NCBI RefSeq assembly: GCF_002192695.1
Contig: NZ_MTLG01000008.1
Location: 62,001-126,000, forward strand
Direction: 5' to 3'
DNA length: 64,000 bases
Source of the DNA: Achromobacter xylosoxidans
Lineage (GTDB): Bacteria; Pseudomonadota; Gammaproteobacteria; Burkholderiales; Burkholderiaceae_B
Positions 1-8,407 of this stretch are shown one piece after another (within the stretch, counting starts at the first letter, position 1; the number at the start of each line of letters is the position of its first letter). Made by a program: the position numbers and the translations under genes. The notes beneath the pieces were generated by a model. That model searched no databases. It was not told the origin of the DNA and worked only from the letters and a program-made list of their open reading frames with translations.

Positions 1-680
1 TGTGGATGAAGATGGCGGCGTCGCTGGACGGGCGCAGCGCGCTGCATAACGGCGTCTCGCAATGGATCACCGGGTCCGAGGCCCGCGCCGACGGGCACCG
101 CTGGCGCGCCCGTGCCTGCCTTGTCCTGACCGGCATGGGCACCGTGCTGAAGGATGATCCGCAGCTCAACGTCAGGAACGTGGATACGCCCCGCCAGCCG
201 CGCAAGGCGGTGGTGGACGGCCGTTTCGAAATCCCCGAGGATGCGCGGCTGTTCGATGGCGCCGAGGTCATCATCTTTACGGCCCGTGCCGATGATGCCA
301 AGGCCGCGCGCCTGCAGGCCAGGAATGCCCGCGTGGTGCTGCTGCCGGGCGAGGCGCCCGGCCGGGTCGACCTGCCGGCGATGATGCGCTGGCTGGCGCA
401 GGAACAGTTCAACGAGGTCCACGTGGAAGCCGGGGCGGGGCTGAGCGGCGCGCTGGTCGCCGCGGGCTGCGTGGACGAACTGCTGCTGTACCTGGCGCCG
501 GTGCTGCTGGGCGATGCGGCCGGCATGGTCCGCCTGCCCATGCTCGAGCACCTGGACGGCGCCCGGCGCTACGAATTCATCGAGACCGCGCCGGTGGGCG
601 CGGATCTACGCGTGCGCGCCAGGGTGGCCGACACCTGGAACCAGCTGACGCAGCGGGTGGCGCTGCCGGAGCTGTCCTAG
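1..680 (+). CDS. ribD: RibD, reductase part (5' end off window)
   Basis: This is the C-terminal part of the bifunctional riboflavin enzyme RibD. The reductase domain reduces the ribosyl side chain of the deaminated pyrimidine with NADPH in the cytoplasm. The frame is open from base 3, and the visible 225 residues begin inside the family motif K-M-A-A-S-L-D-G-R, followed by WITG, the GTVLKDDPQLNVR stretch and a late VDELLLYLAPVLLG segment. RibD proteins are usually about 370 residues, so the N-terminal deaminase domain lies to the left of the window. The first in-frame ATG (base 6) is therefore not the true start. The stop overlaps the last four bases of the convergent gene at 677. Confidence 0.93.
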   Translation, partial: WMKMAASLDGRSALHNGVSQWITGSEARADGHRWRARACLVLTGMGTVLKDDPQLNVRNVDTPRQPRKAVVDGRFEIPEDARLFDGAEVIIFTARADDAKAARLQARNARVVLLPGEAPGRVDLPAMMRWLAQEQFNEVHVEAGAGLSGALVAAGCVDELLLYLAPVLLGDAAGMVRLPMLEHLDGARRYEFIETAPVGADLRVRARVADTWNQLTQRVALPELS

Positions 681-3178
681 GTCCGGCGCCGATCCGTGCG
701 CACCGCGGTGTAGCGCCAGACCAGGATTGCGGCGGCGCCGCCAGCCAGGGCCAGCAACGCGGCCGCCAGCAACAGGCCGGGATGGTTGCGGCGCAGGCGC
801 TCCCACGACTTCTCGGCCTGCGCGTAATGGAACCAGGCTGCGGCCTGGAAGTCGGGCGCGGCGCATTCGCGGCCGAATGAGCCGCTGAACGGCACCTGCG
901 CACCCTGTTCTATATAGCGGCGGTAGATCGCCGAAGCCAGTTCGGGGGCGTCGTCGATGATGTAGCGGGCGCCCTGGCACAGCACGGCGGCATAGGCTTG
1001 CGAGCGGTGCGGCAGCTCGTCGGCCGCGCGCAGCGCATGATTGGCCGCGATCTCGCGGTAGTGGAAGCGGACATAGGGCCGCGCTTCGCTGGCGGCGTAG
1101 CGGCGGCGTTCCTCTTCGGTGACGAACGGACCCGGCAGCGCAGCCGCGGCGCGCAAGGCCGGCGTGTCGGGCGTTTCGGGCGCGCCGGCATCGCCGTCAT
1201 ACGCCTTCCAGGCTGGGACCGCGCTGCGCCCCGCGCCATAACTCGTGTTGCCGCCATAGACCGCGAAATCCGGCTCCTGTTCGTAGCCCATGATCTCCAT
1301 CCCGTCGCGCCGCGCCAGCCGCGAGGCCTCGTACCAGGCTTCGGCCCGCGCCGTGCGGCCCCAGGCGTGGCCGGCGCGGCGCAAGGCCGTGCCGTATTCC
1401 GCGGCGAGCCGGCGGGTTTGCGGCAGCCGCACTTCCGGTTTGCCGTCGACGCTTTCCAGCGTGGCATAGCGGGCGTCCGAATCGGCCGGGAAATAGGGCT
1501 GCGCCTGTTCGATCGAGCCGTCGCGCACCAGGCGGCGAGCCAGCAGCAGGCGCAGGCGGTCGGATGCGGTGATGGGATGCTGTCTTGCCCAGTCGTAGAA
1601 ATTCTGCGGGTCGCGCGGCACGGATCCCGCCGGCGCCGGCGCGGCGGGCGCATGCCGGTCCACATAGGCCTTGAGTTCGGCGGTCGTCAGCACGCGTTCG
1701 GCGACGTAGGCAGCGTCGTTCCAGTACGGGGCCGAGAGCCAGAAACCTTCGGCCGGGTCGTCCGTCGCGGTGGCGTTCAGCAGTTGATCCAGCGCTTCGA
1801 CGTACTGGCCGCGCGACAGCGTCAGCACCCCTTGCTCGCCCAGCAGGCGCGCCGCGCCGGTGGCCTCCACGCTGCCGTCGGCGCGCGGAAACGCGCGGGC
1901 AGCCTGCGCATAGGCCTGGCCCGCCGCCAGCGTGTCGCCCTGCCGCAGCGCCAGCTTGGCGCGCACCCACCACGCCAGCGCCGTATCCAGCCGCGCGGCC
2001 AGCGTTTGCGCCAGGTCGTAGCGGCCAATGCGGTAGGCCAGGGCAGCCACGCGGTCGGCGTCCGGCACTTGCTTCAGATCCAGGGTTCCCAGCGCGGCAA
2101 CCAGCGATTGCAGCGCCGGGTTCGGCGTGACCTCATGCCCTTGCGCGGCATCGGCAAGCCCGACCTGGCCGGTAGTGTCATAGGCGGCATAAGGATCGGT
2201 GGCGCTGTCCGGCCTGCCGTCCACGATGTCGCCGAGCCTGGCCAGCGCGTAGGCCACCAGCAGGCGTTGCGCGACCGGATCGTCGATCAGCCGGCGCGTA
2301 CGCGCCGGATCCTCCAAGGCCCATTGCGCCAGCATGCGCAGCGATGCATTGCCGCTGCCGGATTCGCGCGCGGCCTGTTCGGCATAGAGGCGCAGCGCGT
2401 GCTTCAGCGAGGCCGCGGGGATGGCGTCCATGCAGGGGTCGGCGTTGACCAGCTCCATATAGCTGCATTGCCCTTGCGGCCCGGCCAGGAACAAGCGCGC
2501 TTCCTGGCCGTAGCTGGCCACCGCCAGGCCCAACGGATCCGGCGCGCCGTCACGCGCCAGTTGCCGCACGCGGGCATAGGCTTGCGCCGCGGCCTGCCGC
2601 TGCGCCTCCGCATCGCCCGCGGTCAGTTCTGCCGCGTCCCCGATTTCCGCCAGCATGTAGGCGGCCCAGACGCTGCGCGCAGCAGCCTGCTGCGGCGGCA
2701 ACTGGAGGATGGCGCGGTAGCGCGCGCGCGCCCGCTCCAGCAGGCGGTCGGCATCCGGCCCGCGGGCGGCCTGCGTGTCGACCGCGGCGGCGGCGTAAAG
2801 CCGTACGGCGTCGGGCAAACCGGCGCCCAGCGCATAGGCCAGGTCGCCGTCGGGTTGCGCGCGCATGGCGCGGGTCGTGGCCCGCTGCGCCGGCGTCAGC
2901 GCGGGATCGCGGTCTTCCGGCAGGGCGTTCTGCTGATAGCTGCCGTCCGGCAGTTCGTAGGCTTCGCGCGCTTGCAGTTCATCGCTGGCTGGCACGAGGC
3001 GGGCCGCCTCATAGCCGAAAGAGTTGGCCGGCGTGGCGTGCAGCGTGGCCGCGCGATCATCGAGCAGTTGGGCGGGGAACTCCGGCCCGCAGGCGATGAC
3101 GATGCCGGCGCCGGTCAGCAACAGCAGCGCCGCCAGCGGTTTACGGTTGTACTTGGAAGCTCGAGGGCCCGTTTTCAC
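677..3178 (-). CDS. Large predicted lipoprotein with helical repeats, unknown function
   Basis: An 833-residue protein I cannot assign. It starts with GTG and has an N-terminal hydrophobic segment ending in V-I-A-C-G, a possible lipobox near residue 30. Most of the length is alanine-rich helical sequence with TPR/Sel1-like periodicity. A hydrophobic stretch near residues 800-823, followed by Arg-rich residues, looks like a C-terminal membrane anchor. Having both a lipobox and a C-terminal anchor is odd, so one of the two may be misread. The start overlaps the end of the DUF3142 gene by 38 bases, which suggests translational coupling. Its end overlaps ribD by four bases in convergent orientation. 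Confidence 0.75.
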   Translation of the reverse strand: MKTGPRASKYNRKPLAALLLLTGAGIVIACGPEFPAQLLDDRAATLHATPANSFGYEAARLVPASDELQAREAYELPDGSYQQNALPEDRDPALTPAQRATTRAMRAQPDGDLAYALGAGLPDAVRLYAAAAVDTQAARGPDADRLLERARARYRAILQLPPQQAAARSVWAAYMLAEIGDAAELTAGDAEAQRQAAAQAYARVRQLARDGAPDPLGLAVASYGQEARLFLAGPQGQCSYMELVNADPCMDAIPAASLKHALRLYAEQAARESGSGNASLRMLAQWALEDPARTRRLIDDPVAQRLLVAYALARLGDIVDGRPDSATDPYAAYDTTGQVGLADAAQGHEVTPNPALQSLVAALGTLDLKQVPDADRVAALAYRIGRYDLAQTLAARLDTALAWWVRAKLALRQGDTLAAGQAYAQAARAFPRADGSVEATGAARLLGEQGVLTLSRGQYVEALDQLLNATATDDPAEGFWLSAPYWNDAAYVAERVLTTAELKAYVDRHAPAAPAPAGSVPRDPQNFYDWARQHPITASDRLRLLLARRLVRDGSIEQAQPYFPADSDARYATLESVDGKPEVRLPQTRRLAAEYGTALRRAGHAWGRTARAEAWYEASRLARRDGMEIMGYEQEPDFAVYGGNTSYGAGRSAVPAWKAYDGDAGAPETPDTPALRAAAALPGPFVTEEERRRYAASEARPYVRFHYREIAANHALRAADELPHRSQAYAAVLCQGARYIIDDAPELASAIYRRYIEQGAQVPFSGSFGRECAAPDFQAAAWFHYAQAEKSWERLRRNHPGLLLAAALLALAGGAAAILVWRYTAVRTDRRRT

Positions 3179-4346
3179 AGCGTATCCAGCCTATGTTGCG
3201 TTGGCCGCCGGCGCGCAGCAGCCCGTCCTGGGAGCGGCGCAGGAAGGCGCCGGCGGAGTCATGTTCGAGGGTATAGCCATTGATGCCGTCGGCCGCGCGG
3301 CAGGCGCCGTTCCAGCGGATCGCGAAGGGCAGGGCCGCGTCGGCATTGCCGCCGTTGGACAGTATCAGGTCCTGCGCGCCGCTGCTGCCCGCCGCGCGCG
3401 CCGTGACCGACAGCGCCGGCAGCAGGGGCTGGCGCGTCAGCACCGCGCGCCAGGTGGCCAGGCTCCAGGCGCGTTCGTCGCGCGCGGTGGGCAAGCGGAA
3501 CCAGACGATGCCGGCCAAGCCGCGCGGGCGGGAACGGTGGATCTCGTCGACGAAAGCCGCCATGGCTGCGGGCGTGGCCACCAGTTCGCTGGCGCGGCCG
3601 CCCGGCAGCAGGGCGGTGCGTTCGCTTTCGACCGCGGCGATGCTACCGTCGTCGTTCCAGCTCACGCGGCTGCCGTAGGTCGCCAACGCCACGCGCCACG
3701 GCCGCTGGGTGCGGTCCGCGAAAGCCGCGAGCCAGGCGCTTGCGCGCTTGGCGTTGAACAGCCCTTGTTCGGGGCTCAGCACGGCATGGACCTGCAACAC
3801 GGCTTCATCGGGAATCCGCAGCAGCGCGTCGAGCCCGGATCCGTTCAGCCATGTGGGCAGCGCGGTTATCGACAAAGGCAGATCCGGTCCCAAGCCGCGC
3901 TTTACCTCCTGCAGAAAGGCCGCGTAGGCGGGCAATTTGGAGGTGGGGCAGTCGTAATCGATTTCGATGCCGGCCAAGGCGATGCCCGCGCTTTTCCATG
4001 CGCCGCGCGCGGTCTTGATCCGCGCCAGTACCTCCGGGGCCGGCAGCGCGTCGGCGCGGCCGTCCAGGCGAAAAACCATGATGACGGGACGCCCGGCCGC
4101 CGCCAGGGCGGCCAGATCGGGCGCAGCAGTGAACCATCTGCCATCCGGGCTCATTTCCGCCATCAGCACGCGCCATGCCCGCACCGCGTCGGCGCTGTCG
4201 GCCAGCGCCTGATTGAGCGACGGCGTCCAGACCCGCTGCCACACATAAGCGTCGCCGGGCAGATCGGCCTGCTTGCCGCAAGCAGCCAGCATCAGCAGAA
4301 AGACGCTGCAAAGCGCCGCGGAACAGCGTTTAGCAAGGATGTTCAT
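3141..4346 (-). CDS. DUF3142 family lipoprotein
   Basis: A 401-residue exported protein with a clear lipoprotein signal: a hydrophobic run ending L-M-L-A-A-C, with the lipid-modified Cys near residue 23. The motif IEIDYDCPTSKL (about 127-138), followed by Y-A-A-F-L, is the hallmark I recall for DUF3142, a TIM-barrel-like family that resembles glycoside hydrolases but has no settled activity. It is the first gene of a two-gene unit with the large downstream lipoprotein. The two products probably act together at the cell envelope, but nothing here identifies a substrate. The ATG start is the only good one. Confidence 0.8.
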   Translation of the reverse strand: MNILAKRCSAALCSVFLLMLAACGKQADLPGDAYVWQRVWTPSLNQALADSADAVRAWRVLMAEMSPDGRWFTAAPDLAALAAAGRPVIMVFRLDGRADALPAPEVLARIKTARGAWKSAGIALAGIEIDYDCPTSKLPAYAAFLQEVKRGLGPDLPLSITALPTWLNGSGLDALLRIPDEAVLQVHAVLSPEQGLFNAKRASAWLAAFADRTQRPWRVALATYGSRVSWNDDGSIAAVESERTALLPGGRASELVATPAAMAAFVDEIHRSRPRGLAGIVWFRLPTARDERAWSLATWRAVLTRQPLLPALSVTARAAGSSGAQDLILSNGGNADAALPFAIRWNGACRAADGINGYTLEHDSAGAFLRRSQDGLLRAGGQRNIGWIRCENGPSSFQVQP

Positions 4347-5209
4347 GCGGCTGGCCAGGATCGGAAAGACATGACGCGGCGACGGCGATGGGCGGATGGA
4401 AGGAAACGCGACGCAGGCGCGGCGTGTTTCGAATGCGTGATTCTATCGCCGCCGCAAGGGGTACTAGCACTCTGCGCTTGCGGCTGCCAATCGCGCATAG
4501 GTCCGTAATCCGCGGCCCGCAGGCAATCGCGATGCGCAAGCGCCATCGATATGCCATCAAGTTTGCGCATGTCTGCGAGTTTGCCGCGCGCGTCTGCTGC
4601 ACGAATTCGACAGCGCGCTGCGTGACTATTTTTGGCATTGCGCTAAATGAATTGCCACAAAAACGTCAATTGGCTTTAGCATAGGCACATGACTTGGCGC
4701 CACGCACTGATGGACTACACCGTGCAATGCCACGCGCCCTCGTCACCACGGATCTTCGTGCTGCGTCATCGGTGCTTTTTCACAGCCGAACCGGCACGCT
4801 CTGAACGAAGACGCAACGCGCCGTTCAGACCGTCCGCTGCCATCGCACAGCGGGCGCATCGGGTTTATGACCCGCATCATAAAAATCCCTGGGACATCGC
4901 TCTTCCCTTCAAATCATTGCTGAGCATTTCATGTGCGGGTGCATCTTGCACGTGCGCATACAGCGATATGCTGAAGTCGGACGAGTGAACTTATTCACTT
5001 AAGTTGCATTCCCTGACGGAACTTGTATCCGAAGAGTGCAGCCTAATTGGAAAGGGCCTGATCATGCCTTTGGTTGATGTGTGGCGAAAGCAACATACCA
5101 TCCGGCCGACAGTGCTTATCGCGAGATTGTCTAGTAAAGCGCGAGCGCTGAGGCACAATGGGGGCAGGTAGGGACGTATTGGATTTTTCGCGTGTTGTAG
5201 GAGGTTTCC
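4347..5209. other. 863-base gap between divergent genes, upstream of prkA
   Basis: No convincing gene. Short open frames on both strands lack good ribosome sites and have low-complexity or Arg-rich translations. The gap is less GC-rich than its surroundings. It holds a dyad with arms AGTGAA and TTCACT (4984-4999, spacer CTTA) and a small hairpin CGGGT-TTATG-ACCCG at 4860-4874. The right part must contain the prkA promoter and leader, but I could not fix -35 and -10 boxes with confidence. A small RNA or leader element is possible but unsupported. Confidence 0.5.
5199..5204 (+). promoter_or_regulatory. Strong ribosome binding site deciding the GTG start of prkA
   Basis: AGGAGG lies five bases before GTG at 5210. 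This perfect Shine-Dalgarno fixes the GTG as the start of the PrkA protein, in the absence of an upstream in-frame ATG. Confidence 0.85.
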
Positions 5210-7135
5210 GTGCAAAACATCGTCGAAGGCTTCAAGTCGCAGTATGCAAAAGAGCAGGAATCGGAACTCTCTCTCGAGGAGTACCTCAACCTCGCCAAAA
5301 GCGATCCCATGGCGTACGCCAGCCCCGCAGAACGCATGCTGGCGGCGATAGGCGAACCCGAAGTCGTGGACACGCGCAACGACCCACGTCTTTCCCGTTT
5401 GTTTTCCAACCGGACCATCCGGCGCTATCCGGCGTTCCAGGAGTTCTACGGCATGGAGGACGTGATCGGCCAGATCGTCGCGTTCTTCAAGCACGCTGCC
5501 CAGGGACTGGAAGAGCGCAAGCAAATCCTTTATCTGCTGGGCCCGGTGGGCGGCGGCAAGTCGTCCATCGCGGAGCGGCTCAAGTCCTTGATGGAGGCCT
5601 ACCCCATCTACGCCTTGAAGGGGTCGCCGGTGAACGAATCGCCGCTCGGGTTGTTCCATCCCGAACGCTTCGGCGACACGCTTGAAAAGGAATACGGCAT
5701 CCCTCGCCGCTACCTGAGCGGCATCATGTCGCCCTGGGCGGTCAAGCGCCTGAAGGAATTCGACGGCGACATCTCGAAGTTCCGCGTCGTGCGCCTGAAC
5801 CCGTCGGTGCTGCGCCAGATCGCCATCGCCAAGACCGAACCGGGCGACGAGAACAACCAGGACATTTCCTCGCTGGTGGGCAAGGTCGACATCCGCATGC
5901 TCGACCGCCACTCGCAGGACGATCCGGATGCCTACAGCTACTCCGGCGGGCTGTGCCTGGCCAACCAGGGGTTGCTGGAATTCGTGGAGATGTTCAAGGC
6001 CCCGATCAAGATGCTGCACCCCTTGCTGACGGCGACCCAGGAAGGCAACTTCAAGGGCACCGAAGGCTTTTCCGCGATCCCGTTCAACGGCGCCATCCTG
6101 GCCCACTCGAACGAATCGGAATGGCAGACCTTCCGCAACAACAAGCACAACGAGGCGTTCCTCGACCGTATCTACATCGTCAAGGTGCCTTACTGCCTGC
6201 AGGTTTCGGAAGAAGTCCGCATCTACGAAAAGCTGCTGCACCACAGCTCGCTGTCCACGGCGCCGTGCGCGCCGGGAACGCTGGACATGATGGCGCAATT
6301 CTCGGTCCTGACGCGCCTGAAGGAACCCGAGAACTCCAGCCTCTATTCGAAGCTGCGCGTCTACGACGGCGAAAGCCTGAAGGACGTGGATCCCAAGGCC
6401 AAGGCCTTGCAGGAATACAAGGACTATGCCGGCACCGATGAAGGCATGACCGGGGTGTCGACGCGTTTCGCGTACAAGATCCTGTCCAGCGTCTTCAACT
6501 ACGACCAGACCGAAGTCGCCGCCAACCCGGTGCACCTGATGTACGTGCTCGAGCAGCGGATCGGCCGCGAGGACTATCCCGAGGAAATCCGCCGGCGCTA
6601 TCTTGAATTCATCAAGGGCTACCTGGCGCCGCGTTATGCGGAATTCATCGGCAAGGAGATCCAGACCGCCTACCTCGAGTCCTACTCCGAATACGGCCAG
6701 AACATCTTCGACCGCTACGTGACCTTTGCCGACTGCTGGATCCAGGACGAGGAATTTCGCGACCCGGAAACCGGCGAAAGCTTCGACCGTAGCGCGCTCA
6801 ACGACGAACTGGAAAAGATCGAGAAGCCGGCCGGCATCGCCAACCCGAAGGATTTCCGCAACGAGATCGTCAACTTCGTGCTGCGGGCGCGCGCCAACAA
6901 CAACGGCCGCAACCCGACCTGGACCAGCTATGAAAAGCTGCGCGAAGTGATCGAGAAGAAGATGTTCTCGAACACGGAAGACCTGCTGCCGGTGATCTCG
7001 TTCAACGCCAAGGCCTCGGCCGAGGACAAGTCCAAGCACCAGAGCTTCGTGGATCGCATGGTTGAAAAGGGCTACACGGAAAAGCAGGTCAGGCTGCTGT
7101 GCGAGTGGTATCTCCGTGTGAGGAAGTCTTCCTGA
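5210..7135 (+). CDS. prkA: PrkA family serine protein kinase (YeaG)
   Basis: A 641-residue PrkA/YeaG protein, a cytoplasmic AAA-like ATPase fused to a kinase-like C-terminal domain. The Walker A motif GPVGGGKSS is at residues 111-119, and the length matches the family. In enterics, YeaG and YeaH are linked to stationary phase and nitrogen starvation; in Bacillus, PrkA acts in sporulation, and both kinase and protease roles have been proposed. It starts with GTG behind an AGGAGG site and is followed 12 bases later by yeaH, then spoVR. The same three-gene group occurs in many non-sporulating proteobacteria, so a shared stress function is likely. Confidence 0.95.
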   Translation: MQNIVEGFKSQYAKEQESELSLEEYLNLAKSDPMAYASPAERMLAAIGEPEVVDTRNDPRLSRLFSNRTIRRYPAFQEFYGMEDVIGQIVAFFKHAAQGLEERKQILYLLGPVGGGKSSIAERLKSLMEAYPIYALKGSPVNESPLGLFHPERFGDTLEKEYGIPRRYLSGIMSPWAVKRLKEFDGDISKFRVVRLNPSVLRQIAIAKTEPGDENNQDISSLVGKVDIRMLDRHSQDDPDAYSYSGGLCLANQGLLEFVEMFKAPIKMLHPLLTATQEGNFKGTEGFSAIPFNGAILAHSNESEWQTFRNNKHNEAFLDRIYIVKVPYCLQVSEEVRIYEKLLHHSSLSTAPCAPGTLDMMAQFSVLTRLKEPENSSLYSKLRVYDGESLKDVDPKAKALQEYKDYAGTDEGMTGVSTRFAYKILSSVFNYDQTEVAANPVHLMYVLEQRIGREDYPEEIRRRYLEFIKGYLAPRYAEFIGKEIQTAYLESYSEYGQNIFDRYVTFADCWIQDEEFRDPETGESFDRSALNDELEKIEKPAGIANPKDFRNEIVNFVLRARANNNGRNPTWTSYEKLREVIEKKMFSNTEDLLPVISFNAKASAEDKSKHQSFVDRMVEKGYTEKQVRLLCEWYLRVRKSS

Positions 7136-7147
7136 GCGAGGTGAATC

Positions 7148-8407
7148 ATGAATTCACTCATCGATCGCCGTCTTAACGGGCGCAACAAAAGCGCCGTCAA
7201 CCGGGAGCGTTTTCTCCGGCGTTACAAGGACCAGATCCGCAAGGCGGTACACGGGATGATCCGCGACCGCTCCATCCAGGACATGGATCAGGGCGGCGAG
7301 ATCAACCTGCCCGCCCGCGACATCTCCGAGCCGACCTTCCACCACGGCCAGGGCGGCGACCGCGAGATCGTGCACCCCGGCAACCGCGAGTTTGCCAAGG
7401 GCGACACCTTTGATCGGCCGCAAGGCGGGCAGGGGGAAGGCGGGTCCGAGCCGGGCGAAGGTGAATCGGTCGACCAGTTCACCTTCAGCCTGTCGCGGGC
7501 CGAGTTCCTGAATCTGTTCTTTGAAGACCTGGAACTGCCGCACATGGCGCGCACGCAGTTGGGCGAGGTTAGCCAGAAGAAATGGCAGCGCGCCGGCTAC
7601 ACGACCACGGGCTCGCCCAGCATGCTGAGCATCAGCCGTACGCTCAAGTCGTCGCTGGCGCGCCGCGTGGCGCTGGGCGTGAAGGCGCGCGCCGATCTCG
7701 AGGACGCCGAGGAACGCCTGGCCAAGGCGTTGGAAGCGGGCGCATCCGCCGACGAAATCAAGGCGCTGGAGCAGGACGTCGAGGATTGCCGCGAGCGCCT
7801 GGCCCGCGTGCCTTTCCTGGATGACCTGGACCTGCGCTACCGCAACCGGGTGTCCGTGGCCATCCCCATGGCGCGCGCCGTCATGTTCTGCTTGATGGAC
7901 GTGTCGGGCTCCATGGACGAGAACAAGAAGGACCTGGCCAAGCGCTTCTTCTCGCTCTTGTACCTGTTCCTGTCGCGCAAGTACGAACACGTGGACCTGG
8001 TCTTCATCCGACACACCGACAACGCCGAGGAAGTCGACGAGCACACCTTTTTCTACGATCCCAAGAGCGGCGGCACCATCGTGCTGTCGGCGCTGGAGCT
8101 GATGCGCGAGATCCTGGAAAAGCGCTATCCGCCGACGGCCTGGAACGTGTACGCGGCGCAGGCCAGCGACGGCGATTCGTTCGGCGCCGACGCGGGCAAG
8201 AGCGCGCGCTTCCTGGCCGAGCACCTGCTGCCGGCCACGCGCTACTTCGCCTACATCGAAGTGCCCGACTCGCAGGAGGCGCGCAAGAGCAGCCTGTGGG
8301 CGGAATATGAACAGAAACTGGAGCCGCATTTCGTCATGCGGCGCATCTGCGAACGCGGCGAGATCTTCCCCGTGTTCCATGACCTGTTCAAAAAGGAAAC
8401 CGCATGA
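7148..8407 (+). CDS. yeaH: YeaH/DUF444 family protein with VWA-like domain
   Basis: A 419-residue DUF444 protein. The N-terminal third is charged and Gly-rich (GGQGEGGSEPGEG near 93-106). A helical, probably coiled-coil segment spans about 183-222. The von Willebrand A-like part contains a MIDAS-type motif DVSGSMDE at 251-258, which would bind a divalent metal. It is the usual partner of PrkA. Its stop overlaps the spoVR start (ATGA at 8404), so the two are translationally coupled. The biochemical role is unknown. Confidence 0.93.
   Translation: MNSLIDRRLNGRNKSAVNRERFLRRYKDQIRKAVHGMIRDRSIQDMDQGGEINLPARDISEPTFHHGQGGDREIVHPGNREFAKGDTFDRPQGGQGEGGSEPGEGESVDQFTFSLSRAEFLNLFFEDLELPHMARTQLGEVSQKKWQRAGYTTTGSPSMLSISRTLKSSLARRVALGVKARADLEDAEERLAKALEAGASADEIKALEQDVEDCRERLARVPFLDDLDLRYRNRVSVAIPMARAVMFCLMDVSGSMDENKKDLAKRFFSLLYLFLSRKYEHVDLVFIRHTDNAEEVDEHTFFYDPKSGGTIVLSALELMREILEKRYPPTAWNVYAAQASDGDSFGADAGKSARFLAEHLLPATRYFAYIEVPDSQEARKSSLWAEYEQKLEPHFVMRRICERGEIFPVFHDLFKKETA

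Noticed and set aside
998-3283. Long plus-strand open frame of about 760 codons opposite the large lipoprotein gene
   Set aside because: It is Arg/Gly/Gln-rich without domain patterns and lies antisense to a gene with a signal peptide and repeats. In GC-rich DNA such antisense frames are common.
4689-4988. Possible 99-residue protein in the gap before prkA
   Set aside because: No ribosome site, mixed composition and no recognisable motif.
5080-5209. Sigma-54 promoter upstream of prkA
   Set aside because: In enterics this operon is sigma-54 dependent, so I looked for GG-N10-GC. The best match (near 5072) lacks a proper TTGC element at -12.
4991-7039. Minus-strand open frame of about 680 codons opposite prkA
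   Set aside because: It is antisense to an unmistakable PrkA protein, and its translation shows no family pattern.
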